This document shows positions 1 through 10,155 of a DNA stretch of 64,000 bases, piece by piece. The stretch comes from Gnetum montanum (taxonomy: Eukaryota; Streptophyta; Gnetopsida; Gnetales; Gnetaceae), in the NCBI GenBank assembly GCA_015680685.1, contig MNCI01000178.1, positions 152,228 through 216,227 on the forward strand, given 5' to 3'. Positions within the stretch are counted from its first letter, which is position 1. Each line of letters starts with the position of its first letter. The notes beneath the pieces are model-generated. The model saw only the letters and a program-made list of their open reading frames with translations, was not told the origin of the DNA and did no database searches. The position numbers were made by a program, and so were the translations under genes.

Positions 1-552
1 GGACACACTGGCTACTACAGAAGGTTTATTGAGAACTTTTCAAAGTTTACAAATCCATTGGTTAAATTAATGAAAAAGGATGTACCTTTCGAATGGACCA
101 GGGAATGCAAACTAGCTTTCCAAACTTTAAAACAGAAGCTAGTAGAAACACCTATTCTACAAGCTCCTGACTAGTTCAAGCTATTTCACATAATAACTGA
201 CACATCTAACTTTGCCTTAGGAGCTGTACTTACATAGTTAGATGACCAAAAACATCCTTATTACATCCACTATGCAAGTAGAAGTATCGTTGGTGCACAA
301 CTTAACTACACTACAACAGAGAAAGAATTAATGGCTGTAGTGTTTACACTAGAAAAATTTAGGCACTATGTCTTGGGCTATAAGGTATTCATATACATGG
401 ATCATAGTGCAATAAAGTTCCTAATGAATAAGCCAATGGTAAGCCCTCGCATCATACGATGGCTTGTAATCTTACAAGACTTTGATCTTACGATGATCGG
501 TCGTAAAGGCACCGAGAACATAGTTGCTGATCATTTATCTTGGTTGCGATGA
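1..552 (+). pseudogene. Pol fragment: RT connection and RNase H domain (element G)
   Basis: The first ~55 codons match the RT thumb/connection (GYYRRFIENFSKFTNPLVKL-type stretch, then FEWTRECKLAF). RNase H follows from about 180 with all four acidic positions visible: TDTSNFALGAVL, TEKELMAVVF, YMDHSAIKF and VADHLS. RNase H degrades the RNA strand of the RNA-DNA hybrid during reverse transcription. There are at least two in-frame TAG stops, one at the usual Trp of the 'APDW' segment (about 171-173) and one in 'LTQLDD' (about 236-238). A terminal TGA at 550-552 fits an Arg CGA codon changed by CpG loss. The domain is therefore well conserved in sequence but not translatable as one protein. Confidence 0.85.
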
Positions 553-736
553 GATAACAAAGAGAATGAGTATCCAATTTTTGATTATTTCCTAGATGAA
601 CTCCTCTTTGCAGGTGTAGTGAATAATCAATTAACCATGGGGACAAACTAGTATAGTATCATTCCCACCTATCTCCTTATCAAAAGGGTTTGATGCCAAA
701 AAGAAACAATAGTTTCTTCACTGAGCCAAGTATTTT

Positions 737-1487
737 ATGGAAATCAATGGAAAACTCTATAAAGTATGTCCTGATGGCTTGGTTCAATGGTATGTTCCTG
801 ATGTAGATCAACTGCGAGTTCTCCAAGATGCTTATGAGGTCTTTGTGGGGGTCATTACACTAGGAGATGAACAACCATTAAGATCTTGCTTGCAGGATAT
901 TATTGGCCTACATTGTTTTGGGATGCCCATCGTTTCATCCAATCTTATGAACATTATCAACGTGATGGAGGGATGACTACTAGAATGAAGGATCCACAAC
1001 AATGGATCCAACCTTTAGAACCCTTCGACATTTGGGAAATTGATTTTATGGGGCCAATGACACCAATGTCCAATGGAAAAGCTTATATTACTATTGTCAT
1101 TAATTACCTTACAAAATGGGGAGAAGAAGTTGTTGTTAAGGATTGTACATCATCCACGGCTACACAATTTGTTCAACAACAAATCGTACATAGGTTTTTT
1201 GTGCCTTGTGCACTTATTTTAGACAATGGTACACACTTCACAAGTGCGACTTTTTGAAAATTAATGCAACGCTTAGGGGCTGAGCACAAGCTGACTACAC
1301 CATACCACCACCAAGTGAATAGTCAAGCTGAAGTCACCAATAGGGAGATTACAAAGATATTGACAAGAACCATTAACAATCTAAGGCAAGACTAGAGCAC
1401 TAAACTAAATGATGCTCTTTGGGCATACTGCTCCACATGGAAACTCCCTATAGGCTAATCTCCCTATGAGTTAGTGTATGGTAAATT
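737..1487 (+). pseudogene. Integrase, broken (element G)
   Basis: The zinc-binding N-terminus is scrambled (737-960, two overlapping frames). The core is clear from about 886 on: GYYWPTLFWDAH, then WEIDFMGPMTP (first catalytic Asp), LILDNGTHFTSATF (second Asp) and SQAEVTNREIT (catalytic Glu, normally preceded by NG but here NS). The DDE triad is therefore retained. In-frame stops occur at 1255-1257 (CGA to TGA pattern), 1393-1395 (TGG to TAG pattern) and about 1456 (Gln to TAA). The C-terminal motif SPYELVYGK reaches the N gap. Integrase would insert the cDNA into the host chromosome. Confidence 0.85.
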
Positions 1488-1853
1488 NNNNNNNNNNNNN
1501 NNNNNNNNNNNNNNNNNNNNNNNNNNNNNNNNNNNNNNNNNNNNNNNNNNNNNNNNNNNNNNNNNNNNNNNNNNNNNNNNNNNNNNNNNNNNNNNNNNNN
1601 NNNNNNNNNNNNNNNNNNNNNNNNNNNNNNNNNNNNNNNNNNNNNNNNNNNNNNNNNNNNNNNNNNNNNNNNNNNNNNNNNNNNNNNNNNNNNNNNNNNN
1701 NNNNNNNNNNNNNNNNNNNNNNNNNNNNNNNNNNNNNNNNNNNNNNNNNNNNNNNNNNNNNNNNNNNNNNNNNNNNNNNNNNNNNNNNNNNNNNNNNNNN
1801 NNNNNNNNNNNNNNNNNNNNNNNNNNNNNNNNNNNNNNNNNNNNNNNNNNNNN
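1488..1853. other. Assembly gap (366 Ns)
   Basis: A run of N. Any reading frame crossing it is meaningless. It probably hides the integrase C-terminus of element G. Confidence 1.
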
Positions 1854-1984
1854 CATTCATCCATTCAACTCTGTGGTCTCCCTTGGCTTGGAACTATACA
1901 GTCCCTTTTTTCTAATCAACTTCTTAATAAATTGGTGGCTTGGTATTCTTCAAATTGAGGAAGGACTCAATGGATGAAAAGGGT

Positions 1985-2098
1985 ATGGCTTCAAGGGGAT
2001 TCGATGCATTTTTGCTAGGCATTCTCTTGGGTGCTTGGATGCTTTTTCTTGGGTTTTCTGTCATTTTGCCATTAATCAAATATCAGGAAGCTGAGTGA
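1985..2098 (+). CDS. Short ORF with one membrane-type segment, post-pol region of element G
   Basis: Thirty-seven codons, ATG to TGA, with a hydrophobic core (FLLGILLGAWMLFLGFSVIL). It lies between integrase and the 3' LTR, the position of env-like genes in Athila elements. Nothing else supports a real gene: there is no conservation data, and A+T-rich DNA readily encodes hydrophobic stretches. It could be a remnant of an env-like gene or chance. Confidence 0.2.
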   Translation: MASRGFDAFLLGILLGAWMLFLGFSVILPLIKYQEAE

Positions 2099-2254
2099 AT
2101 AAAAATAAGTCTTTGCATGGTGTGGTTCTCATGCAAAAAAAGAAAAAAGTGAGAATTTAAAGCATACCCCTTAGACATAATAAAGCAATATGGGCTACAA
2201 GCATTGGTTATGGCACTAGAAAGACATGTTACCCATGCTTTGAGAACTTAATAA

Positions 2255-2575
2255 TTGAAAAATGAGCCACTGGAAGGACCCACTGGCATTCCTTTTTGGT
2301 GCAATTATGAAGTTCTTTCCCTTAAACATGATCTACAACCAACCATTTCTCATTTCATCCCCATCTTTAACATCCACTTTATTGGCGTTGCCGTTGTTAT
2401 TTATTCCATCTTTCTTGTTCCTTATATTTTTTTCCATCTTATTGCTACTGGAGGTTTGCTCTTAGTTATGGGGGCCCTGGCACAAATTTTTCAATTTCTC
2501 CATTCTAATAGTTGCCTAACCCCTACATCTTGGGTATTTATCAATAATAAATCTCTAACCCAGTTTCTGCCATAA
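2255..2575 (+). CDS. Hydrophobic ORF of unknown nature, post-pol region of element G
   Basis: 106 codons with a long hydrophobic middle (FIGVAVVIYSIFLVPYIFFH, then LLLVMGALAQIF). I do not recognise it. Its position downstream of integrase allows an env-like remnant, but an overlapping frame at 2262-2465 is equally hydrophobic, which suggests base composition rather than coding constraint. Confidence 0.2.
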   Translation: MKNEPLEGPTGIPFWCNYEVLSLKHDLQPTISHFIPIFNIHFIGVAVVIYSIFLVPYIFFHLIATGGLLLVMGALAQIFQFLHSNSCLTPTSWVFINNKSLTQFLP

Positions 2576-3001
2576 CCACAACCTAGGCAATGCACTTTAT
2601 ATTGAGGCAAGGTATCAGTTGCATTGTGGTTTACTTATCCTTGCTCATTTGTGACTATGTTGTATGTGTAGATGGTAATTACATAGATAATGGACTGGGA
2701 TAGAAGGAAGCACTTGAGATGGACTAGAGCTGGAGAATTTACGCAGGGAACAAGTTTGATTATGTGGTTATGAATAAACAATGGAATGAGCAATCTTGGC
2801 ATTGGTAGCAACGTGCCTCATTTTTCTTTTTCTCTTTCTCTCTCCCTTTCTCTTCAAGCTGTCGAATGAAGGTCTGGATGCCACTTATGTATAGTGTTCA
2901 CCACCATGGGTATGAATACCAATGTTGTAATGTATTGATGATTTGTTCACCAGGCACTTAGAGTCTACCATCCCGTTTCACTACCAGTTGTCATTCAATC
3001 A
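2576..3001. other. Non-coding internal sequence of element G
   Basis: No supported gene. It includes a pyrimidine-rich stretch at about 2820-2855 and ends at the T1 insertion point. It is the untranslated region before the G polypurine tract, which resumes at 21190. Confidence 0.5.
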
Positions 3002-3006
3002 ATAAT
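3002..3006. repeat. Target site duplication of T1, left copy (ATAAT)
   Basis: The five bases ATAAT directly precede the T1 LTR. The same five bases follow the other LTR at 21185-21189. This proves both LTRs belong to one insertion. Confidence 0.93.
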
Positions 3007-4615
3007 TGTAGTGACCAAAAATGTTGATGGCCATTAACAGTCTTAACCCCATTTCCGTCGGAGGGCTGTGCTGGATAAAATAGAAACGGGGTGCCCTGAA
3101 TGATCTGGTTGATTAGACAGGGACTTAGTCAGTGTTAATATAACCTTTTGCAACATGTGATTTGAGAACGAGGTTGATAGCACGAAGTAATGCTTAAATG
3201 TGAAAGAAACAAAAAGTAGTGTGAAATGCGATAACAAGCAGGAAACAAAGTAAAATGCAGTTAGAAAAATGCATCGCTTAGAAGCTATGAATTCACTCTA
3301 TCGAGGTGGATACAATCAGTTTCACAGTGCTGAGAAGTGTAGAGATCTCGAGAGTAACCAAGATGTGTAGAGCAAGATGATTATGCGCTTGAACATGGAC
3401 TTAGGTGTTAACAATGTAAAGTACTACCAAGGTGGTAGAAAAGAGTAGAACAAAATATAAACTGAGAGTGTTAGCTATTTACAATGTCAAAGAGAAAGCT
3501 TACAATGCTCAAAGTTATAGTGCTAATTTTTTGCTTGTCAGCCAACAAAATTGTTAGCTGACTAAAAATGCCAAAGGATGAAACCATTTGAGTGTTGCTC
3601 ATTGGGGTATTTATAGAATCAAGGGCATGTGAAAGATGTAGTTTGGACACCATGTGCCCTGGGCTTATGCTGACATGTCTGTGCTGCGCGTGCCTGCATG
3701 ACCATTGGGCGAGTCTATCGTGCTGTAATTACAAGCCTACCACATTGTAATTGTGCTGTCAGAGCAACGGTGCAATTAGGTGGAGTGCATTTATGTAGCA
3801 CAACTCCTTGCCATTCTCTACTATGCTTCGTAGCATAGCATGTTTGGCGTAGCATAGGATCTTATTATGTTGTGCTATGTTACGCAGCGTAGCTGCTAGC
3901 TCGAAGCAAAAAATTTGCATCATGTCCCACTACATGCATTCGAAACCTTTGAAGCATGCTGACTGTTTATTTCATATTTGCTACACTATGCTATGCTATG
4001 TAGCGTAGCAATTGGCCTTAGTCGCAACAATGTCGTCGATTTGCAAAATTTTACTTTTGCATTGCGAAGGTTGCAAACTTGCTGATCTTGCCCTTTGAGA
4101 TGCCTTCTATCACTTTCACAGAATTGCTACGCCTCGCTGCACCATGTAGCTTAGCATAGCGTAGCCGCAAACATGGCCTACTTTTTGCCAAGTTTGCTGC
4201 TTCTTGATGAAAGAAGACATTGCTGAAGGACTTGAAGTCGGTTGTGCTATGCTGCGTGGCACAGTATAGTGTAGCACTGTGCTTCTGCAAACATTTTCTG
4301 AAGTTTGCTATGCTACATATTGTAGCATAGTCTAGCAAAACTCCTTGACTTAGAAAACTTTGCTGAAGCGCTTTGTGTGTTCTGAGCATCATCAGCAATT
4401 CCACGCACCACTCCTAAGTGTGCCATCGGCTAGATGACCTACTCAGGTGGATAGGTTGGAGAGTCCATTTAGCTTGTTGACACTTGGGGTAGAAAACTTG
4501 CTGAACTGGACAGTCTGAACATCAGAGCATCCATCTCCAGAAGAACTACCATAATGCTGCACAAATTGCAAAGACTTGGTAAAGCAAGCATGCCTTTGAA
4601 TTTTGGGGTGTTTCA
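3007..4615 (-). repeat. T1 3' LTR (1609 bp)
   Basis: It starts TG and ends CA in plus orientation and aligns along its whole length with 19532-21184. It carries many copies of the self-complementary motif TGCTACGCTA/TAGCGTAGCA (about 3835-3900, 3980-4012, 4130-4165, 4245-4345). A TATA-like box lies at 3608-3616. Confidence 0.93.
3608..3616 (-). promoter_or_regulatory. TATA-like box in T1 3' LTR
   Basis: Reads CTATAAATA on the minus strand and is conserved in the other T1 LTR at 20157-20165. It is the probable transcription start region of the LTR promoter. Confidence 0.55.
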
Positions 4616-4630
4616 TTGGCCCCACTTTAT
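4616..4630 (-). other. Polypurine tract of T1
   Basis: Minus strand reads ATAAAGTGGGGCCAA immediately before the 3' LTR start TGAAACACC. It would prime plus-strand DNA synthesis. A similar AAAGAGGGGCCGA precedes the LTR of element C. Confidence 0.75.
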
Positions 4631-6009
4631 CAACGTCTAGAGGATGGGCTCTAGAGACATTGACAAAGAATACGAAAAACCACAGAAGACACAATGCTAA
4701 CATTGCTGCTCGATGATCGTCAAGACATCGCTTGGCTGTGCTTGAGTGTGTTGCATTGGTTTTTTCATGGGGAAAGGATGAAGCATGGGGGAAGGAGGTT
4801 CAAAAGAAGGATAATGATAAGGTTTAGTAGAGTCCCTCGTCGAAGTGCTCATGAGGGAGTCATTTGCATTTTCATTCTTCACTTTCGCTAACCTTCAACC
4901 TCCTGTAGGATAGGTGTTTCTTTCCCAAGATGAGTTGTGTTACATCTGTATGGGGTTTTGTCCTACCTACAGATGCTTCCCATGAGGCGAGTTGTGTTAG
5001 GCACATCATGGAATTTGCACTCTAAAGTAGCCAAGCTAGTTGAGGCACTCACTTCGTGATGCCATAGCATTTGCTACTATGGTAAGACATGCATTTGGCT
5101 GATGCCTCTCCAGGACGCATCCTGCGAATACAGAGGGAAAACCAAAAGAGACAGCCATGATGCAAAATGAAGGCAAAGGTCTTGCTAGTTGTAGGAGTTT
5201 TTGAAGCTTTTGGACACCTTTGCTGGTGTATGGTGTCCAAAGTAGGAAGGCCAACAGTAGCCTTGGCAGCATCATCGTGGAGGAGCTGGCATTGAAGGCA
5301 CCAGGAGTCGTTATGGATGCAGATGCTCTAGAATCCTTGTCGAAGGCATGCATTCTCAATTCAGCTATGGGATTAGCTACCACATAGCTAAATGTTGTGT
5401 GAGCCAAGGTGTTGGTAGGGAGCTAGAGGGTAACAATATTGTGGCTGGGCCATAATACTACTAGAACTCTAGTGGTGGGCACTAGCCAAGGAACTACCAT
5501 CAAGGTGGTGGGTCGTGATGACGATAGGTCCAAAGGGCCAGTGCGATGTCATATGACATCTATGGAGGATCAGCACGATGCCAAGGGTGGCAGCACCGCA
5601 TATGTTCTAGATCATGTTCCCATTGCATCATGAACTATGGTCTGGAGCTGCAACGTCCCCCCCACGTCGGCATTGCGCATGCTCATTCGATGTGTACTTG
5701 GTGTAGGTGCATGCTAAAGACGTGATGCGAACCCACTTTAAGGTATTGGTAGACCGTGTGCAGGTTTAGGGTCCTAGTGGACCACTGTGCTAGTTTAAGA
5801 TCCCAATAGACTGTACATGCTAGTTTAATGTCATAGCAGACATGCCATGCTAGTTTATAGTCATAGCGGACTAGCCATGCCAGTTTTACATCATAGCAGA
5901 CGTTGCTTGTTGCTGCCAGTTTAACGTCATAGCGGATGTTGCTTGTTGCTACTAGTTTAATGTCATAGCGGGTTCTGATTATTACCATCATGCTTCAGAT
6001 GTAGTATAG
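4631..6009 (-). other. T1 region between integrase and 3' LTR
   Basis: No recognised gene. A 123-codon minus-strand frame at 5036-5407 has no motif I know, and overlapping frames of similar length argue against it. The region is more G+C-rich than its surroundings at about 5040-5680 and contains the tandem array at 5757-5970. Confidence 0.5.
5757..5970. repeat. Tandem array 3 of T1 (GCTAGTTTAA motif), after integrase
   Basis: About seven imperfect units, each with GCTAGTTTAA followed by a GTCATAGCGGAC-like half, for example at 5809-5840 and 5860-5890. It is the same motif family as the arrays at 9481-9872 and 14847-15141. Unit length is about 28-35 bp. Confidence 0.8.
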
Positions 6010-6925
6010 CTTAAGGTACGAGTGATTCATCGAATTGGCGAACTTGTTGCCATCCATGTCCGCCAGCTTGAAGGCTCCATTCCTGAAGGCTTTAGTGATC
6101 ATGTAAGGGCCTTCCTAGTTGGCTGAGAATTTGCTCACATGCTCGTTGGAAACCTTGAGGATGAGGTCTCCCTTTTGCATTGGCCATCGATGTAGGTCTG
6201 CATGGTGCTTTTGCTATTGCTTGCTCTGGTAGCACTCTATGCGGCTTAGTGTGTGCACGCACTCCTCCTCTATGGAGTTGAGGTCAACAATCCGCAACTC
6301 GTTGTTCTAGGCTTTACTCACGACATCCGAGAGGATCATCTGGAGTGATGGTACCTACAATGCAAGAGGTAATATAGCTTCAGATCCATAAACAAGGCTA
6401 TAAGGAGTCTTACTTATCGTGGTTTTGCATGTCATCCTATAGGCCCATAGAACGTAGAGGATTTGCTCGTGCCACCACCTCTTGCTGTTGTTAAGCATTC
6501 GCTTCAACAAGTTGATGATGGAATTATTTGTAGGCTTCGCCTGTCCATTCACCTATGGGTAATAGGGGGAGGAGAATGATTGCTTGATGCCTAGATTGTT
6601 GCAGAAGGTTCAGGTTTCCGTACTACTGAATTGTGGCCCATTATCGGCTACAATAGTCATTAGAAGCCCAAATCTTATCACGATGTTGTCCAGGATGAAG
6701 TGGCATATCTATTANCGTCTTGACTTTTGATAAACAGTCATGCTCTATATGGGGCCAGTAGTACCCTAGGCACCTAATTTTCGTAGCCATAGCTCTAGGT
6801 GCTATGTGTCCACCACATAGTCCCTCATGCACTTCATTAACTACCTTCTGTGCCTGCTCCCCACCCAGGCATGCCAGCAATATCCCTTTGTAAGAACGTC
6901 GGCATAGGGCATCATTCCCCATGAG
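6010..6925 (-). pseudogene. Integrase, broken, with part of the core missing (T1)
   Basis: The HHCC zinc domain is readable (HEGLCGGHIAPRAMATKIR, GYYWPHIEHDC). About one third of the catalytic core, including the first Asp, is absent exactly at a single N (6715), so this may be a deletion or a mis-assembly. After it come VADNGPQFSSTET (second Asp) and NGQAKPTNN, where the catalytic Glu is Lys. The C-terminal region reads through GPYMITKAFRNGAFKLADMD to SMNHSYLKL at about 6010. TAG/TGA stops interrupt it. It follows the second RNase H as expected for Tat elements and cannot be active as written. Confidence 0.85.
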
Positions 6926-7063
6926 CGTGTATTGCTAAGTGCGCTTGCAGATTGCATCTCTTTGAGTAGATGTCAATCCACTTGGGGGTTCACCGTGTTA
7001 CAGGTAGGCCTTAATGTTAGTGTACCACTCCTAGGTATCTGTAGCACTAATGGAGGCCACGTG

Positions 7064-7257
7064 TCCCACCTGAGTGATAGGTTCAGTACATTCGAGAATC
7101 AAAGTTGGTAGGTTTGCAAACAAGTGTGGTGAAATATTTAATGCAAGGGTGGCTAAGGTGTCCCACCTGAGTGATAGGTTCAGTACATTCGAGAATCAAA
7201 GTTGGTAGGTTTGCAAACAAGTGTGGTGAAATATTTAATGCAAGGGTGGCTAAGGTG
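7064..7257. repeat. Exact 97-bp tandem duplication in T1 pol
   Basis: Two head-to-tail copies (7064-7160 and 7161-7257) appear identical. They duplicate the junction between the second RNase H and the integrase, so a peptide segment containing LALNISPHLFANL is repeated. Everything around it is highly decayed, so perfect identity means a recent slip or an assembly error. Confidence 0.9.
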
Positions 7258-7640
7258 TCTGCCACAGTGTTTTCGTTGCATGGCACGTGTTGCACATCTG
7301 TGGTTGCAAATTAATTAAGCAGGCTTTTTGCTAGGTCGTAGTAGGGTTGCAGGTGCGTAGCTTTGTAGGCATAGACCTAAATGATTTGATTTACAACTAG
7401 TTGTGAATCACCGCAGATTGCTAAGTGTTGTATACGTAGTGTATGGGTAGCTAAGAGGCCTCTGAGTAGCCCCTCGTACTTTGCCACATTGTTGGTGTAG
7501 GGGAATGTAAAATGATAAGCAAACGAGTGCATTTCCCCAGAGGGAAGTGTAATGATGGTAGTTGCACTACCTCCTCACGTGGTTGAAGTGTCATCGAAGT
7601 ATAAAGTGGTTTCTAGGTGCGATGGGGTGATGTTGATAGT
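7225..7640 (-). pseudogene. Second (archaeal-type) RNase H, T1
   Basis: Reads TLYFDDTST, then YTNNVAKYEGLLRGL, ICGDSQLVVNQI and ENTVADTLATLA. These are the four acidic blocks of the archaeal-like RNase H that Tat-lineage elements carry between their own RNase H and integrase (established knowledge of the lineage). One TAG lies near the start and one near the LLN-FATT position. The same domain is seen in element C at 30950-31300. Confidence 0.85.
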
Positions 7641-7739
7641 GCCAACATGCTCGTCTCGGAATTCCAGGTCTATGGTTGCATGGTCGTCGATGGGTGAGTC
7701 CATAAGTTGCGTTGCTATGGCTTGACCCTTAGTTGATGA

Positions 7740-8033
7740 CTAGCTTACATAGTGTAGGGCGAACTCTATAGTTATTGCCTTCCATTGGGTTATCTGGCTA
7801 CTTTCATACAGGTTGTTAGTGAGAACCCGGAGTATGTTGCTTTTGCAAATGATGTTAATTGTACTGTGAAATAGGTAGTGCCTCCATTTTTTTAATGCAA
7901 ACACTAAGGCAAGGCAATTTCTCTCCACTTCATTGTATTTTGCCTCATGCGCTATTAATGAATGACTCAGATAATACACTGGTATCTTAGATCTGTCATC
8001 TTGTTTCTGACATAGTAGTGTTGTGATAGACAT
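7740..8033 (-). pseudogene. Retroviral-type RNase H, T1
   Basis: 97 codons: PVYYLSHSLIAHEAKYNEVE, RNCLALVFALKKWRHYL, then ICKSNILRVLTN and WKAITIEFALHYVS. This is the tethered RNase H of Ty3 pol. The Asp of the third block (normally TDH or SDN) is not evident (CKSN), so catalytic loss is likely. It follows the RT thumb with no spacer. Confidence 0.8.
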
Positions 8034-8072
8034 GTCAGAGGTGGCAAGGTAGATGAAGAAAGGCTTACCCCT

Positions 8073-9340
8073 TTATGGTGGATGCACAATTGGGAGATGC
8101 AAAAGCTCTTCCTTCAAGTCATCGAAGGCTTGTTGACATTGGGCTCTCCACTCAAGGTTAACCCCTTTCTTTAGCAGATTTTTCATGGGGTGTAACTTGT
8201 TAGTCAACTTCACTATAAAGCTTCGGATGAACTGTACCCTACCTTGCAACCCGCGCAACTCCTTAAGGTTTGTAGAAGGTGCCAAGTTGACTATGGCCTT
8301 GACTTTGTCAAGATCCACCCATATTCCGATCTTCGATATTATGAATCCTAACATGCATCCGATTTTTATCCCAAAGACATACTTCTTAGGATTAAGATGT
8401 AGATTATGCATTTTGACAACACTTAAGGACTACCCCTAGATCGTGTGGGTGGTCAGCTGCCTCCTTGGACTTGACTGCTATATTATCCACGTAGTCGTTT
8501 AACGTTTCTAGGATGTAACTGCTAAAGATGTAAGTCATGGCTCATTGGTAGGTTTCTCCGGTGTTCTTGAGCCCAAAAGGCATCATGGTGTAACAAAAGG
8601 TTCCCCATGGGGTCATGAAGGTTATTGTTAGCTGGTGCTCTAGGTTGATGCAAACTTGGTTGAGAAACCATTTATGAAGGATAACAGAGCATGGCCAGCC
8701 GTAGTGTCGATGAGTTGATCGATGCTTGGAAGTGGAAAATCATCCTTGATCGTTGCTTTGTTTAGATCCCAGAAGTCTATAAAGATCCTTATTCCTCCAA
8801 TTTTCTTAGAAACCACGATGATGTTGGACACCCATTTCGAATAATCAACTGCACGAATGAAACCAGCTTGGTATAGCTTTGTGATTTCATCCCTTATGGC
8901 TAATGCAATTTCTGGTTTTAGCTTATGGGCCTTCTGCTTGACTGCCTTCATGCACGGGTCTAGGATGATGTTGTGTTGTATTAGCCTCGGATCTAAACTT
9001 GGCATGTCACTGTATGAACATGCGAAGACTTTGATGTTATCTTGTAGAATCTTGGCTACATTTTTGTGCATCTACATGTTTAGGAGGGAGCTAAGTTTTA
9101 ACGTTTCTACCTCCCCCTTGGACCTGATCACAAGTGTCTCGATAAGAGGATCCTCAGTTACATCCTCGACCTCCAAATTTAGAGTTCAGACCAAATGCTC
9201 AGGTGAGTCTGGGGATGTTTCTAAGGATGCTATGGTGCTAGCTGTGGTTGACCCCTAGTCGATCAGGTCAGGGTTCAATTGTCTTGTGAGCTTACCATGT
9301 GGACCTACTAAAGCTAAGGGTGTGGAGAGGTCATAATGGA
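8073..9340 (-). pseudogene. Reverse transcriptase with its N-terminal extension, T1
   Basis: The frame starts near 9340 in a linker rich in acidic residues, then reads FACSYSDMPSLDPRLIQHNI, QKAHKLKPEIALAIRDEITK, WVSNIIVVSKK, FIDFWDLNKA, MMPFGLKNTGETYQ, and the catalytic site as YVDNIAVKS. The last Asp of YVDD is Asn. The thumb LRGLQGRVQFIRSFIVKL and KKGVNLEWRAQCQQAF follow at 8300-8100. Frameshifts separate the fingers (9071-8640) from the palm and thumb. It would copy element RNA into DNA, but this copy is inactive. Confidence 0.88.
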
Positions 9341-9480
9341 TTTCCACTTTTGCTTAATCTATCAAGATGAGATGAAAGCCTAGTTAAGAGGCACCTATTA
9401 GTAGTAATCGTGCATAATGAAAACTTGTAAAGAAATGATGAGATGTAACAAGCAAAGTATGATGTAAAGATTAAAATTTT

Positions 9481-9872
9481 TCTAGTTTAAAGTCATGGTA
9501 GACCGCTATGGCATGAATATGAAGAGCCACTAAAATAGGAAATGTAAAACTATCAATGTGAGAATGTGAAACTGCCAAGAAATGCAAAACTGCCTATGTG
9601 AAAACATGAAACTACTAGTTTAGCATATGACAGATTGAAACTGGTAGTTTAAGGCCTTTTTGGACCGTGAAGGTCACTGCTACACTAGGATTGCTAGTTT
9701 AAGGTCTTTCAAACCGATAACAAGAGTGGAATGCTACGCTAAAAATGCTAGTTTAAGGTCTTTTCAGACCGCGAAAGTTACAACTGAGCTGGGGTTGCTA
9801 GTTTAAGGACTTTTTGGACTGCAAAAGTTGCAACTGAGCTGGGGTTGCTAGTTTAAGATCTTTTCATACCAG
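9481..9872. repeat. Tandem array 2 of T1, between RT and the antisense gene
   Basis: Seven units beginning GCTAGTTTAAGGTCTTTT with a pyrimidine run and GACCG, at spacings of about 50 bp in the right half (for example GCTGGGGTTGCTAGTTTAAG at both ~9790 and ~9840). It marks the RT-proximal edge of the antisense-gene cassette. Element C has the same motif at the same place before its RT (28757-28857). Confidence 0.85.
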
Positions 9873-10155
9873 TAAAGAGAGCTGTATATATTTTTTTCTT
9901 CATTTTTTGGGAAAGCAAGTAGTTAGCTTGAATTATGTCAAAGTTTTAATGCCAACAGTGCTACGATGTCGTGGCGAGCATGCTATGTTGTACGGTGCAC
10001 TCCACATTAAATGGAGAGTAAGCTTGTCATTCTCACCATAAGAGCACAGAGCCCATATTCAAAGCACAAAGTGATTTTGGAGCGCAAAGCGATCGTGCTA
10101 ATAGTGAGCAAGGTGACTTCTTGTATAGCGAAAAGAAAAGTTTGCAAGCAAGACA
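9873..10155. other. Region upstream of the antisense gene
   Basis: Spacer between the array and the first ATG of the antisense gene. A GTATATATTTTTTTC stretch at about 9884 could serve as an A+T-rich promoter element, but I see no convincing TATA box at a fixed distance. Confidence 0.3.

Larger units (their letters stand above)
1..3006 (+). mobile_element. Element G, left segment: Athila-like Ty3/gypsy retrotransposon (pol end and post-pol region)
   Basis: The plus strand enters the window in the last part of pol (RT connection, RNase H, integrase) and continues into a non-pol region up to 3006. There the minus-strand element T1 interrupts it. Its continuation is seen at 21185-22082, where a polypurine tract and a plus-oriented 3' LTR follow the target duplication. 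The 5' LTR, gag and most of RT lie left of the window. Lineage is assigned from close pol similarity to elements B and D, which have an Athila-type primer binding site. Several in-frame stops show it is decayed. Confidence 0.85.

Noticed and set aside
1448-1977. Several reading frames of 130-170 codons on both strands
   Set aside because: They consist almost wholly of N and are artefacts of the gap.
4443-4703. Frame with a signal-peptide-like start
   Set aside because: It crosses the LTR-internal boundary of T1 and has no homology to any known element protein.
5036-5407. A 123-codon minus-strand frame in T1 post-integrase region
   Set aside because: No motif, an overlapping frame of similar size, and no counterpart in C or F. 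Kept only as a note in the region entry.
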